A program made the translations under genes and the position numbers. A DNA stretch of 64,000 nt from Sciurus carolinensis (Eukaryota > Chordata > Mammalia > Rodentia > Sciuridae). The DNA lies in NCBI RefSeq assembly GCF_902686445.1, contig NC_062225.1:94352581-94416580 (forward strand), written 5' to 3'. The notes beneath the pieces are model-generated. The model was given only the letters and a program-made list of their open reading frames with translations, searched no databases and was not told the origin of the DNA. Positions 1 to 12,726 of the stretch are shown one piece after another (within the stretch, counting starts at the first letter, position 1; each line of letters opens with the position of its first letter).

Positions 1-3000
1 AAGGACCCCGGTGAGAGGGTAGCTCCACCTGCCCCGGAGCATGCCCGACTGCTGCCTCGGGGGCATCCACACCTCTGCCAGGGCTGACACAAGCAGGGAC
101 GCTTGGTAGTCATAATACCCAAGATTCACAATCTTAACTCAGGGAAAATCTACCCAGCTATTGCATGCATTTTTAAATGTTAACTAGCAGACGGAGATTT
201 CGTTTTATTTATATATGCATAGCAGATAGCAAAACTGTGACAGAGAAAGAAAAACAGACTCTTCTCAGCTGACGAAGGAAGACAGCTCCCAAGTGGCACC
301 TGGAGATGAGCCCCTTGCTGGCCGCCCGACTCAGAGGGACCTGGGGCATGTCTGGGATCAGCCACCTCGGGGCCTCCCTCAGCCAGGGTGAGGCTCTGCG
401 GGGGTCCCTCCCTCGCCCCCCCGCCCATTTGCTCAGAACCAGTTCTGGGGACCTTCAGATGCTGTCTGTGGGTGCAGTGCTGGTTTCAGAGCTGAAGCTG
501 CATCTCCCTCACGCACGTCATGTGAGCTAGGACTGCTGGCTTACAGGTCGTCCCCTGGAGTCTCTGTGCAGCAGTGAGTGTCCGAGCAAAAAGGGGCACC
601 TTTCTACAGGGACATCAGCTGCAGCTGCCGGCTCCTAACTGCCCAGAAGGGTACAGGGACCTGGGCTGCTGCAGCTCCGGGCGGGAGAATGACTCAGGCT
701 CTTCCAATTCTGAGCTAATTAACGTTTTTCCTAAAATATTTGATGCAAAAAGTTACGTGCAGAGTCCTGCAGTTACTTGAGATCCTACTCGTCAGAAATG
801 CCTGCTCCCGGGAGCACTCCAGGTCTCGGCTGCTGCTGGTGGGCCTCCTGCCAGCAGGGAGCTGCGCAGGGCCTTCTTCACAGCCCAGTTACTCCTTTGA
901 CAGCGCACGGTACCCGTCATGCAGACACTCACAGGAGACACAAGACCCTGAGGACAGGAAGACTATACCTATTCAGAGCCACACGCTCACATCACCCAAA
1001 ATACCCACATATCCACTGGATTCAGGGGGCGGAGAGAAGCACACACTCCCCACAGCCGTGTGACGCAGGAGCCCAGTTGGTTGGGCCTGGATTTAGAGCC
1101 TGCCACTGGAGCCCCAGGAGCTTTTGTGAGGCTGGGAGGAACAGCAAAGGGAGATGCAGAGATTTCTGTGCAGCAGGTAGCCTTGGATCTTGGAGGAATT
1201 TCACGTCATGATCACTTTTTGCTGCGACCTTGACACTGGCCAAGTGCTGCACAGGACGCACAGTTTTCAACATCAAGGCCCGACGCCACCTCCTTATGTG
1301 CAATCTTCTCAATTTCTTGAAAACTTCTGGAATCTATTAACACTTCACGCATAAAGAGAAGAAATCAAGTTCAGAATAAGACAAATAGCGTTTCAAGGAG
1401 GATGCGGGGTGTGCGCTCACTCTCCCGACCCTGGACCACTCATTTACCATGGCTGCACAGGAAAGCTGTCATTCAACAAACATGTGCAGAGTAAAACCCC
1501 TTCTCTTTGCAGAGATTCGGATATACCCACCACCAGCAAGTCAATACCTTCACCCCTTCCCTGGCTAAGAGGCTCCAGTGCAGGTCAAACTGTGTGTTGT
1601 CAGGACAATGAGCAAAACTGCTGAAGAGCACTCTCGCTGAAATGTGCTTCACCCCACTGTCCCCTCAGTGCCCTCTGGGGCCTCTGTGCCTGGAAGACTG
1701 CTTGCTTTCCTGGTTCTCACAGTGCAAGAAGAAATCAAGTGCCAGGTGCCCGAGCTCACAGAGTCCATCTGAAAGGGGCAGGGGCTAGGAAGGAGGATGC
1801 AGCACGGCCATCCTGCCCTGCCACCCCTGGTGCTTGGCAACCTCCACTTGTGCCCGCTTGTTTTGTGATGGAAGGTCCCTCCATCACAGAGGATAAAGGT
1901 GCTGCTAAGTGTCCTTCTATTGAGGACTTGACCATCAGCTTCCAATCACAGTCCTAAATGAGACTCTGGTTGCTGACATGGAAGTCTCTTCCCTCCAGAG
2001 CAGATGTGATTGACAAGGCTATTTCTCTCTATGCTGGAAAACCAAAGCCTCAATCCCCTGGGCCAGTGGGGGCCTCTGGGCCCTTGTGAGCTCCCTGCAA
2101 GTCACAAACAGGTTTGCCTCTGCCTGGCCCTTGTGCAGGGTCCTGGCAACACAAGACGCACCTGAGACATTGGCACTGAATTAATACACTCTTCTTTGTG
2201 CTTGGGCCCTTTACATATTGAGATGTTTTCTTAATAAACATCTATTTTTATATAAAAAGAAGGTGCTCTTTTTGTACTCCCTGTGATCATGAGGTGTGTT
2301 TGGAAGGACCGTCTGGCTTGCAGAGTTGTGGGAGGAATTGCTCAGAGCATGTGTCCACCCAGCCTCCCACGGGACTGATTATTTTCAGACTCAGGAATTT
2401 GATCTACGTATTTAAAATGCTTCCATATGTTTGGCAATATTAAGATTGACAAATGTTTGGGGGGAAAGAGAACCCAAAAACTCAGTAGATAAATCTGAAA
2501 ATGATTAAGATCCTTAATATATTTTAAATAAAAATTATAATATATATGCAAATACATTATTTAATCACAAAGCAAAAAGTCCGAACCATTTAAAAGATTT
2601 CTTTCAAGCACTGGGGAGAGGCTAGATTAATGCTGGTGAGCAGGTCTAAAGGCACGTTTGGATGGGCTGTGGAGGAGGAGGAGCCCAGTCCCTCCTGGTC
2701 CTGGTGCAGCTGTGAGGGACTTGGCCGTGGCCAGCCCATCTGCCCTGACAAGGAAAAGTCAAACAAACTGGAAATCAACAGCTCTCCTTAGACATGCCAG
2801 GGAACTGGGGTCACAGGGAAAGTCCCACCTGGGTTTCCAGCTCCCTGGGTCACTAAGTGGAAGGAGCGAGGTGCTCACGTAGGTCACAGTCCAGGGCACT
2901 GGCTCCCCGGGCAATGAGCCCTAGGCACAGGATTATGAAACACCCTCCCTGCATCTTACCACCTCTGCAGTCGGTCCCTGGGAATACAACAGGAGGAAGG

Positions 3001-3354
3001 ACCGGTGCAGAGTTTACACAGTTTTTACAGAGCTGGAAGGGGCAGGACAAAGACCTGAGGGCCACTTGCCTCCAATGCCTGCAGCTCACACGGTGAGCAC
3101 AGCCTGGCCCCCAGCCTGGCCTACATGGGGCCACACGAGGCTGCCTCTCTTGCTCTCATCTCACAAATTTGTGTCTGGCTCCAGAGGAAAAGCAAGACCT
3201 AGGTGTGGAGAGCAGGGCATACACCTGGAGAGACACAGCAGTAGCAGCCCCCAGCCCCTGGCTGCTCCGTCCTGTCTGCCAACTGGAATATTCTGTGCTT
3301 CTGTACCAACTTTAGCACTGTCTTTGTTTCTCTATTTCTGTGAACAATGACATT
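1..3354. other. unique non-coding sequence, no gene recognised
   Basis: GC-rich unique DNA with only short, unrelated open frames on both strands and no recognisable protein motif. An AT-rich patch lies at about 2200-2600. It contains an AATAAA hexamer at 2233-2238, but there is no linked coding exon that would make it a convincing transcript end. I see no SINE, tRNA or other known element here. Confidence 0.6.
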
Positions 3355-3640
3355 GAAATTTAGATAGGAATTTTTTGGATCTACCTATAGTTTGATGTGG
3401 ATAGCATGGACATTTTAAAAACATTAATTCCTCTAATCTATGAACATGGGATATCTTTCTATCTGTTTTGTGTCTTCAGTTTCTTTTACCAATGCTTTAT
3501 AATTTTCAGTACAAAACTTCCTTAGTTAAGTTCACTACTATTTTATTTTTTGGTGGTATTTTAAGGGGAATTGTTTTCTCAATTTCTTTTTAGACCCTTC
3601 ATTGTTAGTGCATAGAAATGACACTGATATGAAAGATTTT
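3355..3640 (-). mobile_element. old LINE-1 ORF2 fragment
   Basis: The AT-rich block reads on the minus strand like part of the L1 ORF2 region between the reverse transcriptase and the C-terminal domain. On the plus strand it has the characteristic order: a 'tatggacattttaa'-like phrase, then 'catgggatatctttct', then a 'cttccttagttaagtt' segment, then 'ttcattgttagtgcatag'. The parallel part of the younger L1 in this window lies at about 9450-9730. The copy is short and heavily diverged with no usable reading frame, so it is an ancient fragment of an uncertain subfamily. Confidence 0.7.
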
Positions 3641-6600
3641 GGAATGATGAGACCAGGTATCTAAAACGGGATGATTAGTAAGCTATGGACCCTGATGGAG
3701 AAAGTGGACAACAGGAAAGAACAGATGGACAACATAAGCAGAAATGTGGACCCTCAGAGGAAGACCAGAGGGCCACGCTGGGCATCCCTGGCAGAGGAAT
3801 GGGCAGCACCTCAGGCAGGCTGGGTGACAGACTGACCAGGATGAGAATGCCCTGGTGGGAAAGCAAGGACAGGGAAGAGCAGGAAAGCAGCAGAAAGGAA
3901 ATCATGGCCGGCCACAGGAGCTGACCACACAATGGGAGGAAAAAGAAAGGCCAGAAAAGATCGGGTAATCATTTGACTGAAAAACTTCCACATTTAAAGA
4001 CAGACGCCAAGCCATCGCTCCAAGAAGCTGAGCGCACATCCAACAGGGTAAGTATCCAAGCCCCAGGCCAATGGCACATCCGTACCTCCCAACCCGCCAG
4101 CTGACCAGACTGTCTCGGGAGCGCCCAGAGGGAGCGCCTCAGCCTGGAGCCACAGGGACATGGGGCAGCCAGAGGCGGAGCCAGGGCCTCAGCCGGGGAG
4201 GCAGGCCACTCCCGGAACCATCCAGCAAACTGCCCCTCAAACGTGTGGTGGCAGGAAGGACTTCCTCCAACAAAGGCAAGGGAGCGGCCCTGCCAGAATG
4301 TCCTCCAGAGAGGAGGCGTCAGGTCTCAGGCGCCCCGGGAGAACGCCAGAGGAGACACAGGACGGGCGCAGGTGGCAGTGAGGTCTGCCAGCCACGGGCA
4401 CTGGCCCCGCCCCCGTCCACGGCTCGCACTGTCTGCGGGGAGACTAGGGGCCAGGAAAGTCGAGGCTGACGGAAACGCGGGGGTGGGGGTGAGGGGCCTG
4501 AACACCTCCGGCCCCTCCAGCCTGTGGTGGTAGGAAACAGTCTCAAGCTGAAAACGCTGAGCAGAAGCAAGCAAGGCGCCACAGCTCTTCCTCAGGCTGA
4601 TGGCGCCAGCTCTGTCCCCCACCAGTCCCTTCTCAGCCAGCATGTCGCCCCCACGTCTGCAGCAGCGGCTCGAGCCAGCCCATCATCTGCTGCCTGCCCT
4701 TGTGTACCGTGAGCCGCATCTGCCTGTCTGTGGACGCAGGGGTATCTGAGGAAGGCATGTGTCCTGGGAAAGCCAGCTGAGTGTCCGGGCCTCTCTTGCG
4801 AGTGGAGATGGGAGGCTGGTTTCCGTGCATTGGGAAGCTGTCTTTGCTGTCGCACTGCGTCTGCAAGGCCCTGCTGTCCAGGACCAGCCGAGGGCCTGGG
4901 GGAACATTTGGTGATTATTAGACTTCAGAAACTGAGCTGCAGATTTGGCCGCGCCTGCTGCCATGGCAGATGGGCTTGAATGCGCAGTCCTCGCTGCCCA
5001 CACTGAACGACGGCGGCCTGACCAAGCTTCACAAACTGCAGCACTTGCCTCCGACAGCACGGAGCAGAGGTAGCTCACAGCAGGATTCAAGCTGCTTTGT
5101 CTACACTTGGAGTCAAGGGCACTTAAGGATAAGTAATCCCTCCTCACAGGAATGCAGGGAAACCAGAGGCGCTTCTCAGACTGCAGGGCGGCTTCTCAGA
5201 CTGTAGGGCGAGCGGTCGGGGAAACCTCAGAACTGAGCCCAAGTCCCATGCAGCGCCCCTCTGCCCTTCAGGAAGGCTCCTGTGGCTTCCCCACCCACAG
5301 CAGGGACCCAGCACCTCATCCCCAGAGGCCTCGCATCCGGAGCATGCTAGGGACTCAGATTTGGATGGAAATCCGAGGCCCTCTGACCCTGGCCCCGCCT
5401 CTGACCGCAGCAGCTCAGGCCCAGACACGCCTGCTTCTTCTCACCCCTGGGAGCTCTCTTGCAGCCCCCATGGAAACTCGCCTGTCTCTGTGTGTCCAGC
5501 AGCCCCTTGAACGTGAGTGTGCAGGGGGCATAGGGATTGGTGACTCCATCCTCAGCAGTGACGTAAGGGTGACAGGAAGGTCGCAGGTCAAGCACCTCCC
5601 TTGCTGCCTGGAAAGCTACTGAGTGGCTTCTCAGGCCTTGGTCAGCTCAGCAGAGAAGGCTCCTCAGCACTTGTGAAAGCTTCGTCCACCTCTGTCCACT
5701 TGGCCTTGAGACATAGGAATCCCTTCTTGCTCGTTCCACATACATTCGTAAGCGTTAGCTACTAATGTGCACTGAGGCTGTCAGTGTGCGTGACTAAGGA
5801 ATTTAAGAAAGTTCTAGCAGTCACATAACGGGGGATGGGTACTCAATCTAAGTGACAAGCAGGAGGTCCGAGGTGCTGCCGGGTCACTGCCTGCAGAACC
5901 AGGTCTTGCTGGGGCCTCTGCACACACCTGGTCTCCCTGCTCCCTGCTCTGTCCACTGCCATGGCCTGGGCGTCTTCTCCTTGGAGGGCATGCCTTCCAT
6001 GTGCTGGCACCCAGGACAGCAGCAACGCCACTCCGGAGACACCTTCCTACCTCTGCCAGTAGCAGAGTCCGTGTGCTCAGTGACTGCCCACAATTCCAGG
6101 TGTCCACTTCCCTGCGCAGTCTCTGGGGAAGCTGCTGGCAGCACTCTGACCTTGACTGAGGAGACTGTAGCTCTGCATGAGCCCGGCTTCATTTCTGACT
6201 CTCATCACAGCGGAGTGAGACTGGCCTCCACGCCTGGGACCTGCAGTGCCATGTGCTGTTCGGGGGCCAGGCCTGGGGAAACCCTCTGAGCCCTCTGTGA
6301 TCTGTGGGGTTAGTATCCTCCTGTGGACACTGGCCGCAGGTCATCTTGGTTGTCCCAAGGGATGGAAAATTGGAGGGTTCTTGAGAGTCAAGACCTTGAA
6401 ACTGTATCAGATTCTAATTGCACTGGAAACCTTCCAGATTCCCTGCGAGCACAGCATGTGGAATGTGGAAGGTCTGCCATTTCTTAGAGCAGAGCTGAGT
6501 TTGAGCAGTCAACTTAGTGTGGCCATTTTTTCAGAAGCATCTGGTTAAGCTCATGAACATTGAAACAGCAAAATGAGACCAGTCTGCAACCACAGAATGT

Positions 6601-8436
6601 GCAAAGAACAGAGAGGGTGTACATGCAGACCGGGGCACCCACAGCCCTCTCCCAGCCAGGGGCAGGGGAACCATGAGCTCTTGGGCCAGTGACAGCCTCC
6701 TGTCCTGCTGTGGAACTGCTGCCACAGGGCCAAGGCCGTGCTCACTCTGAAGTGCCTGTGGAGCACATTAGGTGCAAGCTGGGATCAGTGCCCAGGCAGG
6801 AAGAGCTGTGGCCAAGCACCGCACTGCTCAGGAAGGCCAGCCCGCATGCTCTCCAGGAGCAGCCACACCACGTCCTCCACAGGCTCACCGGCAGCGGCGT
6901 CGAGTTTACTGTCCTTGATTCACTCTTCCAAGTACCCAGAGCACCTCCCAGTGAACTGAGGTCGGGAGTTGCTCCCGAGTTGCTGAATGGCTCCTGCAAA
7001 AGCTACTCAGAGGGCCTCAGGTCAAGAGGGGCTCTGCCGCTGGCCCCGCACGGAGACTCCCCACAGCCTGAGGCCACGTCCACACCGAGGTCCGTCAGCA
7101 CTGCCTCCACCAATGATCTCTTCCTCAGCGGAGTGTGTGGCGGCCCCCACGCGAGACAGCACGGGGAGAAAGGGTTGTGTGTCCAGAGCCACGCTCCCTT
7201 CGTGGCCTATGTGCCTGGTGCCCAGGGCGGAGGCAGCAGAATGGCGTAGCAGGGTTCGGGGCCGCCGCCTTGCACAGGAGACAGACCCACCCCACGCAGC
7301 CAGGCACAGGCATCCCCCTCCCACTGGCTCATCCGGTGACCCTGAGATCGCTTCCTGGAAAATGATTTGAGAAAGTTTGAAAGCACAGGGTGAGATGAGA
7401 GTGCCCTTAACAGGAGCAGAGGACCCGGAACAGCTCAGCGTGGCACAGTAACTAGGGAGCAGAGTCTTGCTAGAACTCAGCGCAGGGAGGCCCTGGTGGG
7501 AAGGCCCAGCCTTCCAGGTCACCAGCCCCTGGCCCTGCCGGGACCTGGGTGTTAGACTCCACACAGGACAAGATACTTCCACATGCCAAATAAGCGCGCC
7601 ACACAACAGAAGGCAGGAGAGAAGGCAGCAGCGATGAGGACGAGGGGGCAGTTTGGGCATGAGCTGCCCATGCGTCTGGAGTGCAGGATGCGGGAGAAGA
7701 CTGAGATGACGGACAGGAGGCAGGACCCTGGACGCCCGGGAGAACCATGGAGAACTCCACCTCCTGAGCACCGGCCACTGGGGGACGGCCGCCTTGGTGA
7801 CAGGCCATGACGGCTGCAGCAGTGGCATAGCAGAGGGTGCAGAGCCACACGCCTGCGCAGTGGCTGACTCTGGAGGCTGGCGCACTCGGTCTGGCCTGGA
7901 GAGTTCTCAGATCTTTTCTGTCTAGGTGACGACTGGCCTCCTGAGTTTCCTGGCAGCTCCCCGGCAGCCAGCATCCCCAACTTGGTGGTCTTCGTTGCTT
8001 TCTGAGGCAGCAGAGGACCCAACCTCTGTGGTCTGCACACCTGCCCCGCGAGGTGACTAGTGACAGAACGTCGTCCGTGGGCTCCTGTAGCACATGAGCC
8101 GCGGTGTCACAGGCGGCCTGTGTCTCCACGAGCCGTTGTCTGAAGACCTGCACACAGACACAGGCTTGGGAGGGTCCATGTGCTGGTCATCTGGGGAAGA
8201 CGTCCAGCCTGCCTTGGCAGGAGGCAGGTGGACTAGCACTGGGGAGCAGGCTGCACGCAGGCAACATGCCCCCAGGAATGGCTTTCAGCCCGTGAACCAC
8301 CCAGGGCTGGCACAGGGTGCGCCCTCCAGGCTTCACGTCCCTACCCAGCCTCCCAAGCAGGGCCGAGCAGGTGGGCACCGGGAGGGGCTGTTTTCACACG
8401 AGAAACCAGCTGTGGTCGCTCGCTCTCCCCACCAGC
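3641..8436. other. unique non-coding sequence, one exon-like segment
   Basis: GC-rich unique DNA. Overlapping open frames of up to 287 codons occur on the minus strand at about 7022-8153, but the three frames give unrelated low-complexity translations with no domain I recognise. The only part that looks selected is the exon-like segment listed separately at 8041-8147. No repeat family was recognised elsewhere in the stretch. Confidence 0.5.
8041..8147 (-). other. candidate internal exon (unproven)
   Basis: On the minus strand a 107-nt block is bounded by a pyrimidine-rich acceptor ending in TGTGTGCAG (8148 upward) and a donor beginning GTGTGC (8040 downward). It is open in one frame for 35 codons plus two bases, with no stop. 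The translation starts VFRQRLVETQ and ends in DDVLSLVTSRG, with an amphipathic helix-like composition. It holds about nine CpG dinucleotides, more than its surroundings, which can indicate conserved coding sequence. I do not recognise the protein. There is no neighbouring exon I can pair it with, and the donor is weak. It could be a chance open segment or a decayed exon. Confidence 0.2.
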
Positions 8437-11400
8437 AACAGTGGGTCCATTCCAAGTTTTCTGAGGACTCTCCATACTGCTTTCCACAGTGGCTGCACCA
8501 ATTTGCAACCACACCAGCAATGTAAGAGTGCGCCTCTTTCCCCACGTCCATGCCAACATTATTACTGCTTGTGTTCTTGATAATCGCCATTCTAATTAGA
8601 GTTAGATGAAATCTTAGGGTGATCTTAGTTTGCATTTCTCTAATTATTAGAGATGATGAGCACTTTTTCATTTATTTGTTGATCAACTGTTTATCTTCTG
8701 CAAAGTGTTTATCCAGTTCCTTAACCCATTTATTGATTGGGTTCTTTGTATTTTTGGTATAAGGTTTTTTAAGTTCTTTATAAACTTTGGAGATGAACGC
8801 TCTGTCTGAAGTGTGTGTGGAAAAGATTTTCTCCCACTCTGTAGGTTCTTGTTTCACATTATTGATTGTTTCCTGTGCTGAGAAAAAGCTTTTTAATTTG
8901 AATCTATCCCATTTATTGATTCTTGCTTATATTTCTTGTGCTCTGGGGGGGTCTTGTTAAGGAAGTCCGGTTCTATGCCAACATGTTAGAGATTCAGGCC
9001 TACTTTTTCTTCTATTTGGTGAAGGGCCTCAGGTCTAATTCCTAGATCCTTGATCCATTTTGAGTCGAGTTTGTACAGTGTGAGAGATAGGGGTTTAGTT
9101 TCATTTTACTGCATATGGATTTCCAGTTTTTCCAGCACCATTTGTTGAAGAAATCATCTTTTCTCCATTGTATGTTTTTGGACACTTTGTCTAGTATGAG
9201 ATAACTGTACTTATGCGGGTTTGTCTCTGTGTCTTCTATTCTGTACCATTGATCTACCTGTCTATTTTGGTGCCAATACCATGCTGTTTTTGTTACTATT
9301 GCTCTATAGTAGAGTTTAAGGTCTGGTATTCTGATACCTCCTGCATCACTCTTCCTGCCCAGGATTACTTTGGCTATTCTGGGTCTTTTGTTCTTCCAGA
9401 AGAACTTCATGATTGTTTTTTCTGTTTCTATGAGAAATGTCACAGGGATTTTAATAGGAATTGCATTAAATCTGTATAGCGACTTTGGTAGTATGGCCAT
9501 TTGATAATATTGATAATATTAATTCTGCCTGTCCAAGAACATGGGAGATCTTTCCATTTTCTAAGGTCTTCCTCAATTTCTTTCTTTAATGCTTTGTAGT
9601 TTTCATTGTAGAGAGCTTTTACCTCTTTGGTTAGATTGATTCCCAAGTATTTTTTTTTTTTTGAGGCTATCGTGAATGTAGTTGTTTTCCTCATTTCCCT
9701 TTCAGATGTTTCATCGCTTATATATAAAAATGCTTTAGATTTATGCATGTTGATTTTATAGCCTGCTATTTTGCTGAAATCATTGATGAGGTCTAGAAGT
9801 TTTCTGGAGGAGTTTTTTGGATCCTCTAAATAGAGAATCATGTCATCAGCAAATAGTGACAGCTTAAGTTCCTCTTTTCCTATTCATATCCCTTTAATTT
9901 CTTTAGTCTGTCTAATTCCTCTGACTAGTATTTCAAGTACAATGTTGAATAGAAGTGGTGAAAGAGGGCATCCCTGTCTTGTTCCCATTTTTAAAGGGAA
10001 TGCTTTCAGTTTTTCTCCATTAAGAATGATGTTGGCTGTGGCCTTAGCATAAATAGCCTTTTCAATGTTGAGGTATGTTCCTACTATCCCTATTTTTTTC
10101 TAGTGTTTTGAACATGAAGCGGTGTTGTATTTCGTCAAACGCTTTCTCTGCGTCAATTGAAATAATCATATGATTCTTAAACTTAGATCTACTGATGCGA
10201 TGAATTACATTTATTGATTTCTGGATTGAAATAACCTTGAATTCCCAGGATAAAGCCCACTTGATCATGGTACACTATCTTCTTAATATGATTTTTTATG
10301 CGGTTTGCCAGGATTTTGTTAAGGATTTTTGCACCTATATTCATCAGAGATATCGGTCCAAAATTTTCTTTCCTTGATGTGTCTTTGTCTGGTTTGAGTA
10401 TGAGGGTGATACTAGCTTCATAGAATGAGTTTGGAAGGGTTTCCTCTTTTCTGTTTCCTGGAATACTTTGAGAAGTATTGGAATGACTTCTTCTTTGAAG
10501 GTCTTGTAGAACTTGGCTGAGAATCCGTCTGGTCCTGGGCTTTTCTTGATTGGTAGGTTTTTGATGGCTTCTTCTATTTCATTGCTTAACATTGATCTGT
10601 TTACATTGTGTATGTCCTCCTGGTTCAGTTTGGGAGGATCATATGTCTCTGGATTTGTCGATGTCTTCAGTATTTTCTATTTTGTTGGAATATAGATTTT
10701 TAAAGTAGCTTCTCATTATGTTATGTATTCCAGTGGTGTCTGTCATGATATTTCCTTTTTCATGACAAATTTTAGTAATTTGAGTTTTCTCTCTCCTCTT
10801 TGTTAGTGTGGCTAAGGGTTTGTCTATTTTGTTTACTTTTTCAAAGAACCAACTTTTTGTTTTGTCAATTTTTTGAATTGTTTCTTTTGTTTCACTTTCA
10901 TTGATTTCAGCTCTGATTTTAATTATTTCCTGTCTTCTACTACTTTGAGTGTTCTGTTCTTTTTCTAAGGCTTTGAGCTGTAATGTTAGGTCATTTAGTT
11001 GTTGACTTTTTATTCTTTTCTTGAATGAGTTCCATGCAATGAATTTTCCTCTTAGTACTCCCTTCATAGTGTCCCAGAGATTTTGATATGTTGTATTGTC
11101 GTTCCCATTTACCTCTAAGAATTTTTTTTATCTCCTCCCTGATGTGCTCTGTTATCCATGCTTCATTCAATAGCATATTATTTAGTCTCCAGGTGTTGAA
11201 GTAATTTCTGTTTTTTATTTTTTCATTGATATCTAATTTCATTCCATTATGATCTGATGGAACACTAGGAAGTATCTATATTTTTTTGCATTTCCTAAGT
11301 GCTGCTTTATTACATAATATATGGTGTATTTTGGAGAAGGATCCATGTGCTGCTGAGAATAAAGTGTATTTGCTCATTGATGGATGGAATATTCTATATA

Positions 11401-11613
11401 TGTCTGTTAAGTCTAAATTATTGATTGTGTTACTGAGTTCTATGGTTTCTTTGTTTAGTTTTTTGTTTTTTGGAAGATTTGTCCAGTGGTGACAGCATGT
11501 GTTAACGTCACCCAGAATTATTATGTCGTGGTCTATTTTATTCCTGGAATTGAGAAGGATTTGTTTGATGTACATGGATGTACCATTGTTTGGGGCATAA
11601 ATATTTATGACCT
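8437..11613 (-). mobile_element. LINE-1, inverted 5' part (ORF2 endonuclease to C-terminal region)
   Basis: Read on the minus strand this is most of L1 ORF2. It starts in the endonuclease domain near the IYAPN motif (about 11580-11610) and continues through the HxxL/SKIHHIL-type endonuclease end (near 11320). Next come the reverse transcriptase N-terminus with SPGPDGF (10344-10592) and the motif with DAEKAFD (10062-10268). The FADD catalytic motif is at 9842-9853, followed by the thumb and connection region (9042-9841). It ends in the C-terminal segment with MAIIK (about 8590) near 8437. Several frameshifts and stops break the frame, so it is not active. ORF1, the 5' UTR and roughly the first 110 ORF2 residues are missing. 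The orientation is opposite to the 3' end at 11614-12138. The left boundary is uncertain by about 15 bases. Confidence 0.9.
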
Positions 11614-12138
11614 AAAATCAGCATAGTACAGTGATGCAGCCACATCAATGTTCATAGCAGCTCAATTCACAATAGCTAGATTGTGGAACCAATGGAGATG
11701 CCCTTCAATAGATGAATGGATAAAGAAACTGTGGTATATATACACAATGGAATATTACTCAGCTGTAAAGAAGAATAAAATTATGGCATTTTATAATAAA
11801 TGGATGAAGTTGGAAAAGATCATGTTAAGTGAAAAAGGCCAAAACCAAAGGCTGAATATTTTCTCTGGTAAGTGGATGAGGATATATAATGAAGAGGGTG
11901 GTGGGGGGAAGAGAAGAATGAAGGAATTTGCATGGTATAGAGGAAAATGGGTGGGAGGGAGTGGGGATGGAAAGTCAGTAGAATGAAACAGTATTATCCT
12001 ATGTATATATGTGATTACATGAATGGTGTGAATTTACATTGTGCACAACCATAGAAATGAAAAGTTGTACCCTATTTGTGTACAATGGATCAAAATGTAG
12101 TCTGTAAAAGTAAAGTAATTTTAATTAAAAAAAAATCG
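11614..12138 (+). mobile_element. LINE-1, 3' end of the same element (ORF2 C-terminus, 3' UTR, A-tail)
   Basis: The plus strand resumes ORF2 just after the point where the inverted part stops. The frame at 11648-11986 gives MFIAAQFTIAR, then IDEWIKKLWYIYTMEYYSAVKKNKIMAF, the well-known ORF2 C-terminal signature (written here in two pieces of the family pattern). A short GA-rich 3' UTR follows, and the element ends in an A-rich tail at about 12129-12138. Together with 8437-11613 it forms a single insertion with an inverted 5' part. No clear target-site duplication was found by eye at 8437 and 12139. Confidence 0.88.
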
Positions 12139-12726
12139 GTCTCTTCCTCCAGGGTCCAATCAGGCTACAGGGGTACTACATTCTAGAGACACAGGGAGAG
12201 ATTGCCCTGAAAAAGCAGATCCAACCTCAAAACCAGGTCAGAAGAACAATCTAAAGCTCTGACACTAGGCAACTAAGTGATATACTACCTACAGCCTTCT
12301 CTGTCACACGTCGAATGTCGAGGTGACAGTGCCAATGGAAGTGGTCTAACCCAACACAGAAAATTTCTCACCTTCAGCAATGATTGCTGGTCTCTCCACT
12401 TCCCCCAAACCACACAGTCCCATCCAGATTTGTGATCACAGGTGCACAGCTTGCATGTGTGAGCTCCTGCAGGGAGCAGAGGTGCCTGTAGAAATGGGGA
12501 GTAACTTCAGTGGCTAGAGATTGCTATTCCAGATCCAGGAAGGGTTGGAGGTGGGAGGCAAAGCTGATGGAAGAGGAAATTAACTCTAGAAGGATATGGA
12601 AATCCCACTTTTTAGTAGGTAAAAAGAAAAATGAAAGAAAACTCCAGGCCAAAATGAGAGGACAACAGGCCATGCTGGGGTTCCTGAAAGAGGGGGTCCA
12701 GGAGTCCAAACCCAGATCAGCACACA
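12139..12726. other. unique spacer between L1 and minisatellite A
   Basis: Unique sequence with no gene or known element recognised. The last 150 bases become purine-rich and already contain loose matches to the unit of the following tandem array, such as 'gggagagagagatggg'-like runs. The array may therefore have grown out of this flank. Confidence 0.5.

Noticed and set aside
2180..2270. Polyadenylation signal and 3' end of a transcript
   Set aside because: AATAAA at 2233-2238 lies in AT-rich DNA where it is expected by chance, and no upstream coding exon is recognisable.
7022..8153. Multi-frame open region on the minus strand as an intact gene of up to 287 codons
   Set aside because: Three overlapping frames give unrelated, low-complexity Ser/Pro/Leu-rich translations with no domain. 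Only the 107-nt exon-like block is kept as a candidate.
8437..12138. Functional L1 able to encode ORF2
   Set aside because: The element is inverted in its 5' part, lacks ORF1 and the 5' end, and its ORF2 is broken by several frameshifts and stops.
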